The notes below the pieces were generated by a model. That model made no database searches and was not told where the DNA came from. It worked only from the letters and a program-made list of their open reading frames with translations. This document shows positions 1-6,112 of a stretch of DNA of 13,450 nt, piece after piece. This DNA is from Planctomycetota bacterium. GTDB lineage: Bacteria > Planctomycetota > Planctomycetia > Isosphaerales > Isosphaeraceae. The DNA lies in NCBI GenBank assembly GCA_021777685.1, contig JAJYDH010000123.1, positions 1 through 13,450 of the forward strand, written 5' to 3'. Each line of letters begins with the position of its first letter. Within the stretch, counting starts at the first letter, position 1. Made by a program: the position numbers and the translations under genes.

Positions 1-1
1 C

Positions 2-1303
2 TCGCTGGCCCTGGCCCTGTCGGTCTGGATGTCGAAGGCCCACGAGGTGATGCTGGTCGTCTTCGCCGTCTGGGTCATCTGGCTGATGGCCTTGCCGGTC
101 TGTTACATGATCACGCCGGGCAACTGGGCGCCCCGCTGGCTGGAGGTGAGCAACCCGTTCTGGCTCTCGCTGGCCCCGTCCAACGTCCCCGGCCAGACCT
201 CGATGATCGAGCCGGTCGCCTTCTTCCTGTCGTGCGTGCTCCTCTCGGCCGGCCTGGCGGCGCTCTCGGTCCGGAAGGTCCGGCCGGTCTACCTCCACCA
301 GTCGGGCCGGACCCCGAGGCCGGTCCGGGACTCGAAGCTGGCCGCCTGGTATCGGCGGCAGGTCCGGTGGTGGCCCGGCCCGTCGCTCGACTCCAACCCG
401 GTCCTCTGGCGCGAGTGGCACCGGAACCGCCCGTCCAAGGCGACCCGGGTCGTCTGGATGCTCTACATCGCGCTGACCTCGGTGTTCAGCCTCAAGGTGA
501 TCGGGGATTACCAGGGCAGCATGGCCGGGGCCCGGCCGGACGAGATGGCCGCGCTGCTCAACGCCTTCCAGGTGACGATCGGGCTGCTGCTGGTGAGCGC
601 CTCGGCGGGCACGGTCCTGAGCGAGGAGCGGGTCCGGGGGAGCCTCGACGTCCTGATCTCGACCCCGCTGACCACCGGGTCGATCGTCCGGGGCAAGTGG
701 TGGGGCTCGTTCCGCAAGGTCCCCTGGCTGGCGTTCTGGCCGACCCTGGTGACCTACGCCGTCCTGCCGCCGAATCCGCCGGACTGGATGGTCCTCCTGC
801 TCTACCTGACGCCGCTGCTGATCATCGCCCAGGGGGCGACGCTCGCCGGCCTCGGCCTGGCGCTGGCGACCTGGATCTCCCGGACCGGCCGGGCGGTGAC
901 GTGGACGATCTCGGCCCTGGTCGCCTCGGTGATCGGCTGGCCGGTGATCGGGTTCATGCTGGTCGGCAGCGAGGGCCGGGCCGAGGCGAAGGTGCTCGCG
1001 TTCGTCATGGGCAGCCCGTTCTACAACGCCGCCATGCCGACCGTCGCGATGGATGTCCAGAATCGCGGGGGGTCGCAGCACGGGATGGTGGTGGGGGTTT
1101 ACTACGGCATGATCGGCTGGACGATCGGGTACGCGCTGCTCGCCCTCGGCCTGTTCCTGGCGACGCTCTGGACCTTCGACCGTCGCCTGGGCCGGACGCC
1201 CGACCGTCCGGGATTGCCCGGCCCGCGTCCCGAGCCGAAATTCCGGGCGAGGCGGGTCGCCAAGCCGGCCCGGTCAGAGGCTCGGGTTGGAGAACTCCAC
1301 TAG
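2..1303 (+). CDS. ABC-2 type transporter permease, 5'-truncated by the window
   Basis: Membrane subunit of an ABC transporter; the ATPase partner is not in the window and is probably upstream. The frame is open from base 2, before the first ATG at 29, so the gene starts outside the window. About eight hydrophobic segments are visible, near 50-115, 221-265, 449-495, 580-620, 725-770, 790-880, 895-965 and 1110-1170. Two ABC-2 signatures stand out: NPVLWREWHR (from 395) before a membrane helix, and SEERVRGSLDVLISTPLT (from 620), the conserved REKERGTLE-like cytoplasmic segment of GldF/NatB-type permeases. Substrate is unknown. The C-terminal tail is basic and proline-rich. The last ten or so codons lie inside repeat copy A (1271-1311), and the TAG stop uses a base that differs from copy B, so the tail looks secondarily formed. 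The gene converges on the coiled-coil gene, with 19 bp between stop codons. The family call is firm. Confidence 0.85.
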   Translation, partial: SLALALSVWMSKAHEVMLVVFAVWVIWLMALPVCYMITPGNWAPRWLEVSNPFWLSLAPSNVPGQTSMIEPVAFFLSCVLLSAGLAALSVRKVRPVYLHQSGRTPRPVRDSKLAAWYRRQVRWWPGPSLDSNPVLWREWHRNRPSKATRVVWMLYIALTSVFSLKVIGDYQGSMAGARPDEMAALLNAFQVTIGLLLVSASAGTVLSEERVRGSLDVLISTPLTTGSIVRGKWWGSFRKVPWLAFWPTLVTYAVLPPNPPDWMVLLLYLTPLLIIAQGATLAGLGLALATWISRTGRAVTWTISALVASVIGWPVIGFMLVGSEGRAEAKVLAFVMGSPFYNAAMPTVAMDVQNRGGSQHGMVVGVYYGMIGWTIGYALLALGLFLATLWTFDRRLGRTPDRPGLPGPRPEPKFRARRVAKPARSEARVGELH

Positions 1304-1311
1304 CGGGAGGT
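1271..1311. repeat. Direct repeat copy A: displaced copy of the oxidoreductase 3' end
   Basis: This 41-bp stretch matches 1838-1878 at 39 of 41 positions, in the same orientation, offset by 567 bp. On the minus strand it can be read as the last codons and stop of the Gfo/Idh/MocA gene (LPLVEFSNPSL then TGA). The two differences (1298 C versus 1865 G, 1301 T versus 1868 G) are both synonymous in that frame (Val GTG/GTC and Leu CTA/CTC). No oxidoreductase body is attached to this copy. It also forms the end of the permease gene, whose TAG stop uses T1301. Confidence 0.9.
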
Positions 1312-1837
1312 TCCCGGGAAACTCAGGGCTTGGTGGCGGGACGAGATTGCTCGATCAGCCTGGCGATCGAGGCCTCTAGCCGGTCGAACCGGGCGTCGAT
1401 CTTGTCGAATCGTGAGTCGACCTCCGCCTCGAAGCGATCGAGCCTCGTCTCGATCTTGTCGAGCCTCGATCCGACCCCGTCGACCTTGGTTTCCAGCTTG
1501 TCGCCCCTCGTCTCAAGTTTGTCCAGCCTCGTCCCGAGCCCGTCAACCTTGGTGGTCAGGGATGATCCCCACCAGACGCCGGACAGCAAGCTCGCCAGGG
1601 TGAAGACGCCCAGGACCTTGATGGTGCCGATGATCACCTTGACCTGAGTGATCAACTCGCGCAAGTCGAGGTCGACCCCGTGGACCTCGTCCCGGAGGAT
1701 TCGGATGTCGTCGTTGAGGACTTCCGTGGTCGGTCCGGCCATGATCCACCGCTCCGGAAATTTCGCCCGTCGTCCGCCTTCCCGATCGATTATCGACGCC
1801 GGGGCGGGGCGGGGGCAAGGGCTGACATCGTCCCGGG
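1312..1837. mobile_element. Candidate small cassette inserted at the 3' end of a gene
   Basis: This is the 526-bp segment between the two 41-bp direct repeats. It holds one complete gene (coiled-coil membrane protein, minus strand) and nothing resembling an integrase or transposase. Its inner ends carry a short inverted match, CCCGGGA at 1313-1319 and TCCCGGG at 1831-1837, though such strings are common in DNA of this composition. Integration at a gene's 3' end typically leaves an element-borne copy completing the gene and the displaced original tail at the far side, which is the arrangement seen. Loss of most of a tandem oxidoreductase paralogue, leaving only its tail, would also give this pattern. 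That it is mobile is an inference from the repeats alone. Confidence 0.3.
1323..1742 (-). CDS. Small one-TM protein with a long heptad coiled coil
   Basis: This 139-residue protein belongs to no family I can name. Residues 1-32 are polar with acidic stretches. Residues about 33-57 form one hydrophobic segment (VKVIIGTIKVLGVF onward to a WWG end). Residues about 60-132 are a coiled coil of near-identical seven-residue units of the type RLDKLET, KVDGVGS, RLDKIET, RLDRFEA and RFDKIDA. The units are visible in the DNA as a 21-nt periodicity. The final eight residues are basic. The ATG at 1742 is preceded by GGAG with a nine-base spacer, which supports this start. A membrane-anchored oligomeric stalk or scaffold is the likely architecture; its function is unknown. 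It lies 98 bp downstream of the oxidoreductase on the same strand and could be co-transcribed, but it is bounded by the 41-bp repeats and may be a later arrival. Confidence 0.75.
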   Translation of the reverse strand: MAGPTTEVLNDDIRILRDEVHGVDLDLRELITQVKVIIGTIKVLGVFTLASLLSGVWWGSSLTTKVDGLGTRLDKLETRGDKLETKVDGVGSRLDKIETRLDRFEAEVDSRFDKIDARFDRLEASIARLIEQSRPATKP

Positions 1838-1878
1838 CGGTCAGAGGCTCGGGTTGGAGAACTCGACGAGCGGGAGGT
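1838..1878. repeat. Direct repeat copy B: functional 3' end of the oxidoreductase gene
   Basis: Partner of 1271-1311, with 39 of 41 bases identical. Here the sequence is joined to the intact oxidoreductase reading frame and supplies its last codons and TGA stop (1841-1843). Similarity stops abruptly on both sides, at TCCCGGG on the left and inside the gene on the right. Confidence 0.9.
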
Positions 1879-2911
1879 CGACCGGCGACTGGTGCCGCGA
1901 ACTCCGGGCGACGGCCTCGGTGAACTGCATGTAGCGGGCCCCGTCGAGGAACGTGGTGTGGGTGACGGGCCGCTCGCCCCGGATCGCGGCGATGAAGTCG
2001 GCCTCGACCCGCCAGGAACCCCGGCGATCCTCGGGGATCGGGATCGGCTTCAGGTCGGGCTCGCCCCGTTTGGCCCCCCTCAGCTCGTCGCGCTTCAGGT
2101 CGTAGACCAGCGTCCCCTCCGAGCCGAAGAGCGCGACCGACGAGCCGGTCGAATGCCAGACCACCCCGCTCAGACGGTACGTCCCCCGGGCGCCCCCCTG
2201 GTACGCCGTGAGGACCTGGACGCTGTCCGCCGTGCCGACCTTCGCCGGTCGGCCGGTCTCGGGGTCGGTCCGGGTCGGGATCAGCTTCGAGGCCGAGGCG
2301 ATCACCCGGCGGAGCGGCGGCGTCCAGCGCATCACCGGCTCGTGGAGGATGCCGAGCTGGAGCGCGTTGAACCCCGAGTACTTCGTCATCTGCCGCCAGC
2401 CCAGCGGCTTCGAGCGGTCGGCCAGGTCGCTCGACAGCCCCGTGACGTGGACCTCGGAGAGCAGGCCGAGATACCCGTCGGCGATCAGCGACCGGACGAA
2501 GGCGTCGCCGATCAGGCCGTAGGGGCTGGGCACGACCATCGTCGTCAGATGGGGGCATTCCCGCGACCGGTCGTACATCCGCTGGGCCTCGCGGGCGTTC
2601 ATCGCCATCCGCGACTGGGTCAGGACGTGCTTGCCGGCGTCGAGCGCCGCCAGGGTGATCGGGCAGTGGAGGTAGGGCCACGTCCCGATCAGGACGGCGT
2701 CGACGTTGTCGTCCTCGATCAGCGATTCCCAGGTGCCGTGGACCCGGGGGATGTCGAATTCCCGAGCGACCCGGCTCGCCGACTCCCGCCGCTGGTTGCA
2801 GACGGCGACGATCACGACCCCGCGCAGGGCCCGGAACCCGGGCAAGTGCCGGGCGCGGACGATCTGCCCCGCCCCCACGATCCCGACCCGGACCACGCCC
2901 GACTTGCCCAT
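1841..2911 (-). CDS. Gfo/Idh/MocA family NAD(P)-dependent oxidoreductase with an atypical active site
   Basis: A 356-residue protein of the usual length for this sugar or inositol dehydrogenase-like family. The N-terminal Rossmann fold opens with VGIVGAGQIV (residues 9-18). The nucleotide-binding fold runs to about residue 125, followed by the alpha/beta substrate domain (about 126-350). The segment that normally reads HVxxEKPxA reads KHVLTQSRMA (94-103), so Glu-Lys-Pro is replaced by Gln-Ser-Arg. The canonical catalytic Asp in the helix containing GILHEP is Gln185, with His190 close to the usual position. The protein is otherwise intact, so this may be a subfamily with altered chemistry or a non-redox role rather than decay. 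The ATG at 2911 has GGAAGGA upstream with an 11-base spacer. There is no cytoplasmic sugar pathway next to it, and its substrate cannot be read from the sequence. Its 3' end is duplicated at 1271-1311. Confidence 0.88.
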   Translation of the reverse strand: MGKSGVVRVGIVGAGQIVRARHLPGFRALRGVVIVAVCNQRRESASRVAREFDIPRVHGTWESLIEDDNVDAVLIGTWPYLHCPITLAALDAGKHVLTQSRMAMNAREAQRMYDRSRECPHLTTMVVPSPYGLIGDAFVRSLIADGYLGLLSEVHVTGLSSDLADRSKPLGWRQMTKYSGFNALQLGILHEPVMRWTPPLRRVIASASKLIPTRTDPETGRPAKVGTADSVQVLTAYQGGARGTYRLSGVVWHSTGSSVALFGSEGTLVYDLKRDELRGAKRGEPDLKPIPIPEDRRGSWRVEADFIAAIRGERPVTHTTFLDGARYMQFTEAVARSSRHQSPVDLPLVEFSNPSL

Positions 2912-2945
2912 CGCCCGATCTGTCCTTCCGACGACGGATGAGCGG

Positions 2946-3039
2946 GCAGCTTTCAGCGATCAGCCGGGAGAATGTATGCTAAGTCGGCCCGGAATCCACG
3001 ATACTGTTGCTGACCGCTGAAAGCTGACCGCTGACCGCT
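2946..3039. repeat. Heptamer-based inverted repeat element
   Basis: Left arm 2947-2964 and right arm 3009-3026 are reverse complements with one mismatch in 18, separated by 44 bp. The right side continues as a tandem heptamer, GCTGACC, GCTGAAA, GCTGACC, GCTGACC, then GCT (3009-3039). Read on the minus strand, the left arm is the same heptamer series (GCTGATC, GCTGAAA, GCTG). It sits between divergent genes, ending 19 bp before the start codon at 3059. It has the look of a dispersed intergenic repeat (REP or heptamer-repeat type) and may be a folded RNA or small non-autonomous element. No open frame is inside. Confidence 0.7.
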
Positions 3040-3058
3040 CTTCCGAGGATGACCACCG

Positions 3059-3565
3059 ATGCGCCAATTCATCGCCCTGGCCTTGGCAATCTGCGTTATT
3101 GCCGCAAACCCGGGGCCGAGTCGGGCGGAACACGCCAAGATCAGCCTGGATGTCTCGGCCTCGGGCGAGCAGGCGACGGCGTTCGTCGACCAGACGCCGC
3201 CCGAGCACGGCAAGAATCCCCGGCCCGTGATCAAGGCCAGGGCCGGCGAGCCCGTCAAGATCCAGTGGACGCTGACGAACATCTATCCGCACAAGACGCT
3301 GGAGAACGTCGTCGTCCACTTCTATGTCGCGCGGCAGGATAAGGTCGGCCAGAAGCCGACGCCCGATCTCGGCGTCGAGGCCAACGTCGTCCTGGAGTCC
3401 GCCTTCGAGATGGACTTCAAGCCCGGCGCCAAGGCCGGGGCCAGGAACACGCTCCGGGTCGACAGGCCCGGCGTCTACCTCGTCCGCGTCGAGTCCCGCC
3501 AGACCCAGAGCGACCACGAGCACTTCGCCGCCGTCGACCTCGTCGTCGAGGCGGAGAAGCCGTGA
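3059..3565 (+). CDS. Small secreted protein of unknown function
   Basis: A 168-residue protein that I do not recognise by family. Residues 1-23 form a classical signal peptide with a hydrophobic core (FIALALAICVIAA) and a likely cleavage after SRA, giving a mature protein of about 145 residues. The remainder alternates short hydrophobic and polar stretches (IQWTLTNIYPHK, VVVHFYVARQ, VYLVRVES, AAVDLVVEA) and is probably a compact immunoglobulin- or cupredoxin-like beta sandwich. There is no cysteine in the mature part. Three His occur near the C-terminus and middle, but no metal site can be assigned. The ATG at 3059 has GAGG at 3045-3048 with a ten-base spacer. It is followed after 24 bp by a membrane protein gene on the same strand, so the two are probably an operon with a shared envelope role. 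Confidence 0.75.
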   Translation: MRQFIALALAICVIAANPGPSRAEHAKISLDVSASGEQATAFVDQTPPEHGKNPRPVIKARAGEPVKIQWTLTNIYPHKTLENVVVHFYVARQDKVGQKPTPDLGVEANVVLESAFEMDFKPGAKAGARNTLRVDRPGVYLVRVESRQTQSDHEHFAAVDLVVEAEKP

Positions 3566-3589
3566 AGCACCCGGCCGCGGGGATTGACG

Positions 3590-4588
3590 ATGAAGGCTTC
3601 CAGATTCGCCACGCTCATCTCGACCCTTGCCCTGGTCGCCCTGCTGGTCAACCACTTTTCGGCGACTGTCGGCGTGGCTCCGGGCATCTTCTTCGCGAAA
3701 CTCGACAATCTTGCCGTCGATTTCGGCTATTTGCTGCTCCCGCTCCTGTGGCTCGCGACCTTCGCGTTCGCTTTGCTGTGGTCCAACCTCCGGTGTTGGT
3801 TCGATCGCTCGAATCGCGCCTCGCTCTCCGACGACAACAAGCTCATCCGGGGGGCTTTCGTCACCGCCGGGAAGTTCTCGTCGCTCGTGGTGGTCGCTCT
3901 CGTGGCCTCCTATGGCCCGCTTCAGGCGCTGCCAGCCCCCGCCAATTCGCCCGAACATGTCCTCTTCTTCGTCAGACTGGGGCATTTCGCGGCCGATTAT
4001 GGATATCTGCTGATCTTTCTCCTCTGGTTTGCGATCTTCTTCTCCCGATCGCACGGGTTTTCGGGCGGACGTGCTCAGAAACCGAGGCAGGGGCTGAACC
4101 TCCCCGGCGCGAACCTGGGCGTCCGGACCCTCAAGGACCTGCACGACCTCGACTGGACGGCCCGGTCGGGGGTCGAGTACGTCGGGCTCTCGTTCGTCCG
4201 CCACGCCGACGACGTCACCTGGCTCCGCCGGGAGCTGGAGGCCCGGGGCTCGAAGGCCCGGATCGTCGCCAAGATCGAGAAGCCCGAGGCGGTCGACCGG
4301 CTCGACGAGATCGTCGCGGTCGCCGACGCCGTGATGGTCGCCCGGGGCGACCTGGGCGTCGAGATGGACGTGGCCGAGGTCCCGGCGATCCAGAAGCGGG
4401 TGATCGCCGCCTGCCACCGGGCAAGGGCCCCGGTCATCACCGCCACGCAGATGCTCAACAGCATGGAGACCTCGAACCGGCCGACCCGGGCCGAGGCCAG
4501 CGACGTGTTCAACGCCGTGCTCGACGGCACCGACGCGGTGATGCTCTCGGGCGAGACGGCCGTCGGCCAGTACCCGGCCCGAGGCCCG
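3590..4588 (+). CDS. Four-TM membrane protein with internal duplication, running into a pyruvate kinase fragment
   Basis: Residues 1-167 are a membrane protein I cannot assign to a family. Four hydrophobic helices lie near residues 6-23, 45-64, 96-109 and 124-151. It is an internal duplication: residues 5-58 match 95-150 (RFATL with KFSSL, then FF-x-x-L, D-x-GYLL, LLW-x-A-x-F in both). From residue 168 the frame passes with no stop into a pyruvate kinase barrel fragment (4091 onward, listed separately). The natural end of the membrane protein has probably been lost. The frame stays open to 5719, but beyond about 4588 it is antisense to the sulfotransferase gene and is not credible coding sequence, so 4588 is only a practical boundary. 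The ATG at 3590 has GGGGA six bases upstream. The membrane part is less GC-rich (hand counts of 60-62% in two lines, 50% in another) than the kinase part (68-72%). Confidence 0.6.
4091..4588 (+). pseudogene. pyk: Pyruvate kinase fragment lacking both ends
   Basis: The translated sequence is the second half of the pyruvate kinase TIM barrel. It includes GLNLPGANLGV, then VGLSFVR, AKIEKPEAVDRLDEI (with the catalytic-region Lys), VMVARGDLGVEMDV (Mg/PEP loop), ITATQMLNSME, RPTRAEASDVFNAVLDGTDAVMLSGETAVGQYP. This corresponds to roughly 165 of about 470 residues. The N-terminal barrel strands, the B domain and the whole C-terminal domain are missing, so it cannot be an active kinase. Compared with the family pattern (LTEKD), two residues appear missing in GVRTLKDLHD. 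After Tyr328-Pro the frame departs; dropping one C near 4580 and one near 4586 would continue as the usual EAV, suggesting frameshifts just before similarity ends against the sulfotransferase gene. It is in frame with the upstream membrane protein. Confidence 0.85.
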
Positions 4589-5626
4589 TCATCCCGCCAG
4601 CCGATCGGCCACGTCGCGGGCGGGCAGGCCGTGGATCGGATGGGACGCCGCGTGAGCCTCCCTGGTGTCGACCCGGACGTTCGCCGGGAGCGCGATCGGC
4701 GCCGCGGGCGCCAGCGGGGCCTCGGGGGCGATCCCCAAAAGCGGCTTGATCGACCGGGCGAGCCGGGGATGGCGGAGCGAGAGGCAGCGGAGGGAGCACG
4801 CGGCGCGCCCTCGGGCCATCGCCAGCTCCCAGCGGGCCGCCTCGGCCAGCCCTCCGACCCGGTCGCCCGAGGTCGAGCCGATCGCCCCGAGGTCGTCGGC
4901 CTCGTAGCCGTGCGCCGCGAGCCAGGGCCCGCAGATCCTCGCCAGCACGACCCGCTCGCGGGGCGTCGCCCGATCCCGCCAGTCGCCGACCCGGCCCTCC
5001 CTCATGTGGTTCCAGTGCAGGAGGGTCCGGCGGTCGTGGGCCTGGGCGATCGACGGGTCGTCGAGGTCGACCCCGCCCTTCTTGAGCCGCCGGCCCAGCT
5101 CCTCGGCCCGCTGTCGATTGGCCTGGAACGAGTACTCGGCGGCGACCTCGGCCGCCTCGCCGGGCCTCAACTCCAAACCGAGGTGGGCGGCCAGCTCCTC
5201 CACGCCGGTCGTCGGGTCGGCGACCAGCCGGTCGTACCGCTGGGCGATCGACCGGGGCCGGCCCGACCAGAACCGGTCGTTGGCCAGGACCTGATGGATC
5301 ATCCCCTGCCGGACCAGGGTCTCGAAGTCGACCTTCCGCTTGTGCATCAGCGAGAAGACGACGTCGCGGACGTCGCGGTGGGCGTAGATCGCGACCGCCC
5401 GGCCCTCGGCCAGGACCCTGGCGAACCGGCCATGCTCCTCGTGCGACTTGAGCACCTTCCAGGCGTCGGCGCCGCCGTCCCCTTCGCGGTCGTCCAGCTC
5501 CTCGAACTGGTCGCCGGTCAGATAGCCGAGCCGGACGCCGCCCCGATGGCGCTCCAGGAGGTGGGCGATGACCTCATACTGCCAGGTCGAGCAGGCCCGA
5601 TACATTCCCGCGCAGATGACATACAT
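4589..5626 (-). CDS. Sulfotransferase (PAPS-dependent type)
   Basis: Transfers a sulfuryl group from 3'-phosphoadenylyl sulfate to an unknown acceptor. The 345-residue product begins MYVICAGMYRACSTWQYEV, a variant 5'-phosphosulfate-binding loop (residues 4-15). LKSH follows (59-62), in the place of the catalytic-region K-x-H. The 3'-phosphate-binding motif is YAHRDVRDVVFSLM (81-94), with Arg84 and Ser92. GRVGDWRDRATPRER (211-225) matches the conserved C-terminal GxxGDW loop. Residues about 247-345 form an Ala/Pro/Arg-rich extension beyond the usual domain. No signal peptide or membrane helix is apparent, so it is probably cytoplasmic. The start at 5626 has GGAGG seven bases upstream; an ATG eight codons earlier lacks as good a site. 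The gene converges on the pyruvate kinase fragment, with its stop at 4589-4591. Confidence 0.82.
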   Translation of the reverse strand: MYVICAGMYRACSTWQYEVIAHLLERHRGGVRLGYLTGDQFEELDDREGDGGADAWKVLKSHEEHGRFARVLAEGRAVAIYAHRDVRDVVFSLMHKRKVDFETLVRQGMIHQVLANDRFWSGRPRSIAQRYDRLVADPTTGVEELAAHLGLELRPGEAAEVAAEYSFQANRQRAEELGRRLKKGGVDLDDPSIAQAHDRRTLLHWNHMREGRVGDWRDRATPRERVVLARICGPWLAAHGYEADDLGAIGSTSGDRVGGLAEAARWELAMARGRAACSLRCLSLRHPRLARSIKPLLGIAPEAPLAPAAPIALPANVRVDTREAHAASHPIHGLPARDVADRLAG

Positions 5627-6112
5627 CGCTCGGCCTCCAGCTTCCCGCATCCCCGCAGCCGCCCCACCAGTTCGGGTGGAAACGAAGCATCCGGGTTGTT
5701 ATCGTCCATGACAGCTTAAAAATCCGGCGAACCTCGCCCGATTACGCGGCGACTCATCCCGCGTCACCGCCGCATGGGCCCACTTCCCAACTGCGGCACG
5801 GCATTTGCGGTAGAGAATATCCACATTCCATCGATGGCCCCGGACGACCCGGAATGATCGAGGCGGGCGTGAGTTTCGCTGCGATCCCCGGGCGTGTCAA
5901 CACAACCTCCGCGTCCGCCCCGGGCACGGCCGCGTCACCCGAATGAACCTTCCTTTCCGGATCTGGGGTGTTAAGATATTAATAAAAGGTAAAATCTCTG
6001 GCGACCCGCACACACAGCCGAGGTTTGGCCCTTCGGTCCCCGTCGCATCCCGGACGATCGGTGGGGCTCCCGTCGCGGGAGGCCCGTGCCACGACGATGT
6101 GAGGTTATCAGG
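5627..6112. other. 486-bp intergenic region between divergent genes
   Basis: It lies between the sulfotransferase start (minus) and the cyanophycinase-like start (plus), so it should carry both promoters. I see no gene: reading frames lack ribosome sites or overlap neighbours on the wrong strand. The only compositional feature is a sharply AT-rich island at 5970-5995, reading TTAAGATATTAATAAAAG then GTAAAAT. Confidence 0.6.
5971..5995 (+). promoter_or_regulatory. AT-rich island, possible promoter for the peptidase gene
   Basis: A run of 25 bases, nearly all A/T, in a 70% GC setting, 118 bp upstream of the start at 6113. Possible -10 hexamers are TATTAA (5977-5982) and TAAAAT (5990-5995). Neither has a convincing -35 at the right distance, so only the AT-rich unwinding region is clear. 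Confidence 0.3.

Noticed and set aside
232..1647. Long plus-strand frame overlapping the permease and the coiled-coil gene
   Set aside because: It is Gly/Pro/Arg-rich, lacks a ribosome site, and runs antisense through a gene with a clear coiled coil. It is a compositional shadow.
1786..1796. TCGATTATCGA palindrome upstream of the coiled-coil gene, considered as an operator
   Set aside because: Only five-base half-sites and no promoter next to it; such short palindromes are expected by chance.
1892..2941. Plus-strand frame antisense to the oxidoreductase
   Set aside because: Asp/Arg/Pro-rich shadow of a well-conserved Rossmann-fold gene.
4592..5719. Continuation of the membrane protein / pyruvate kinase frame to 5719
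   Set aside because: This part is antisense to a sulfotransferase with complete motifs and a strong ribosome site, and its translation is low complexity with no motif.
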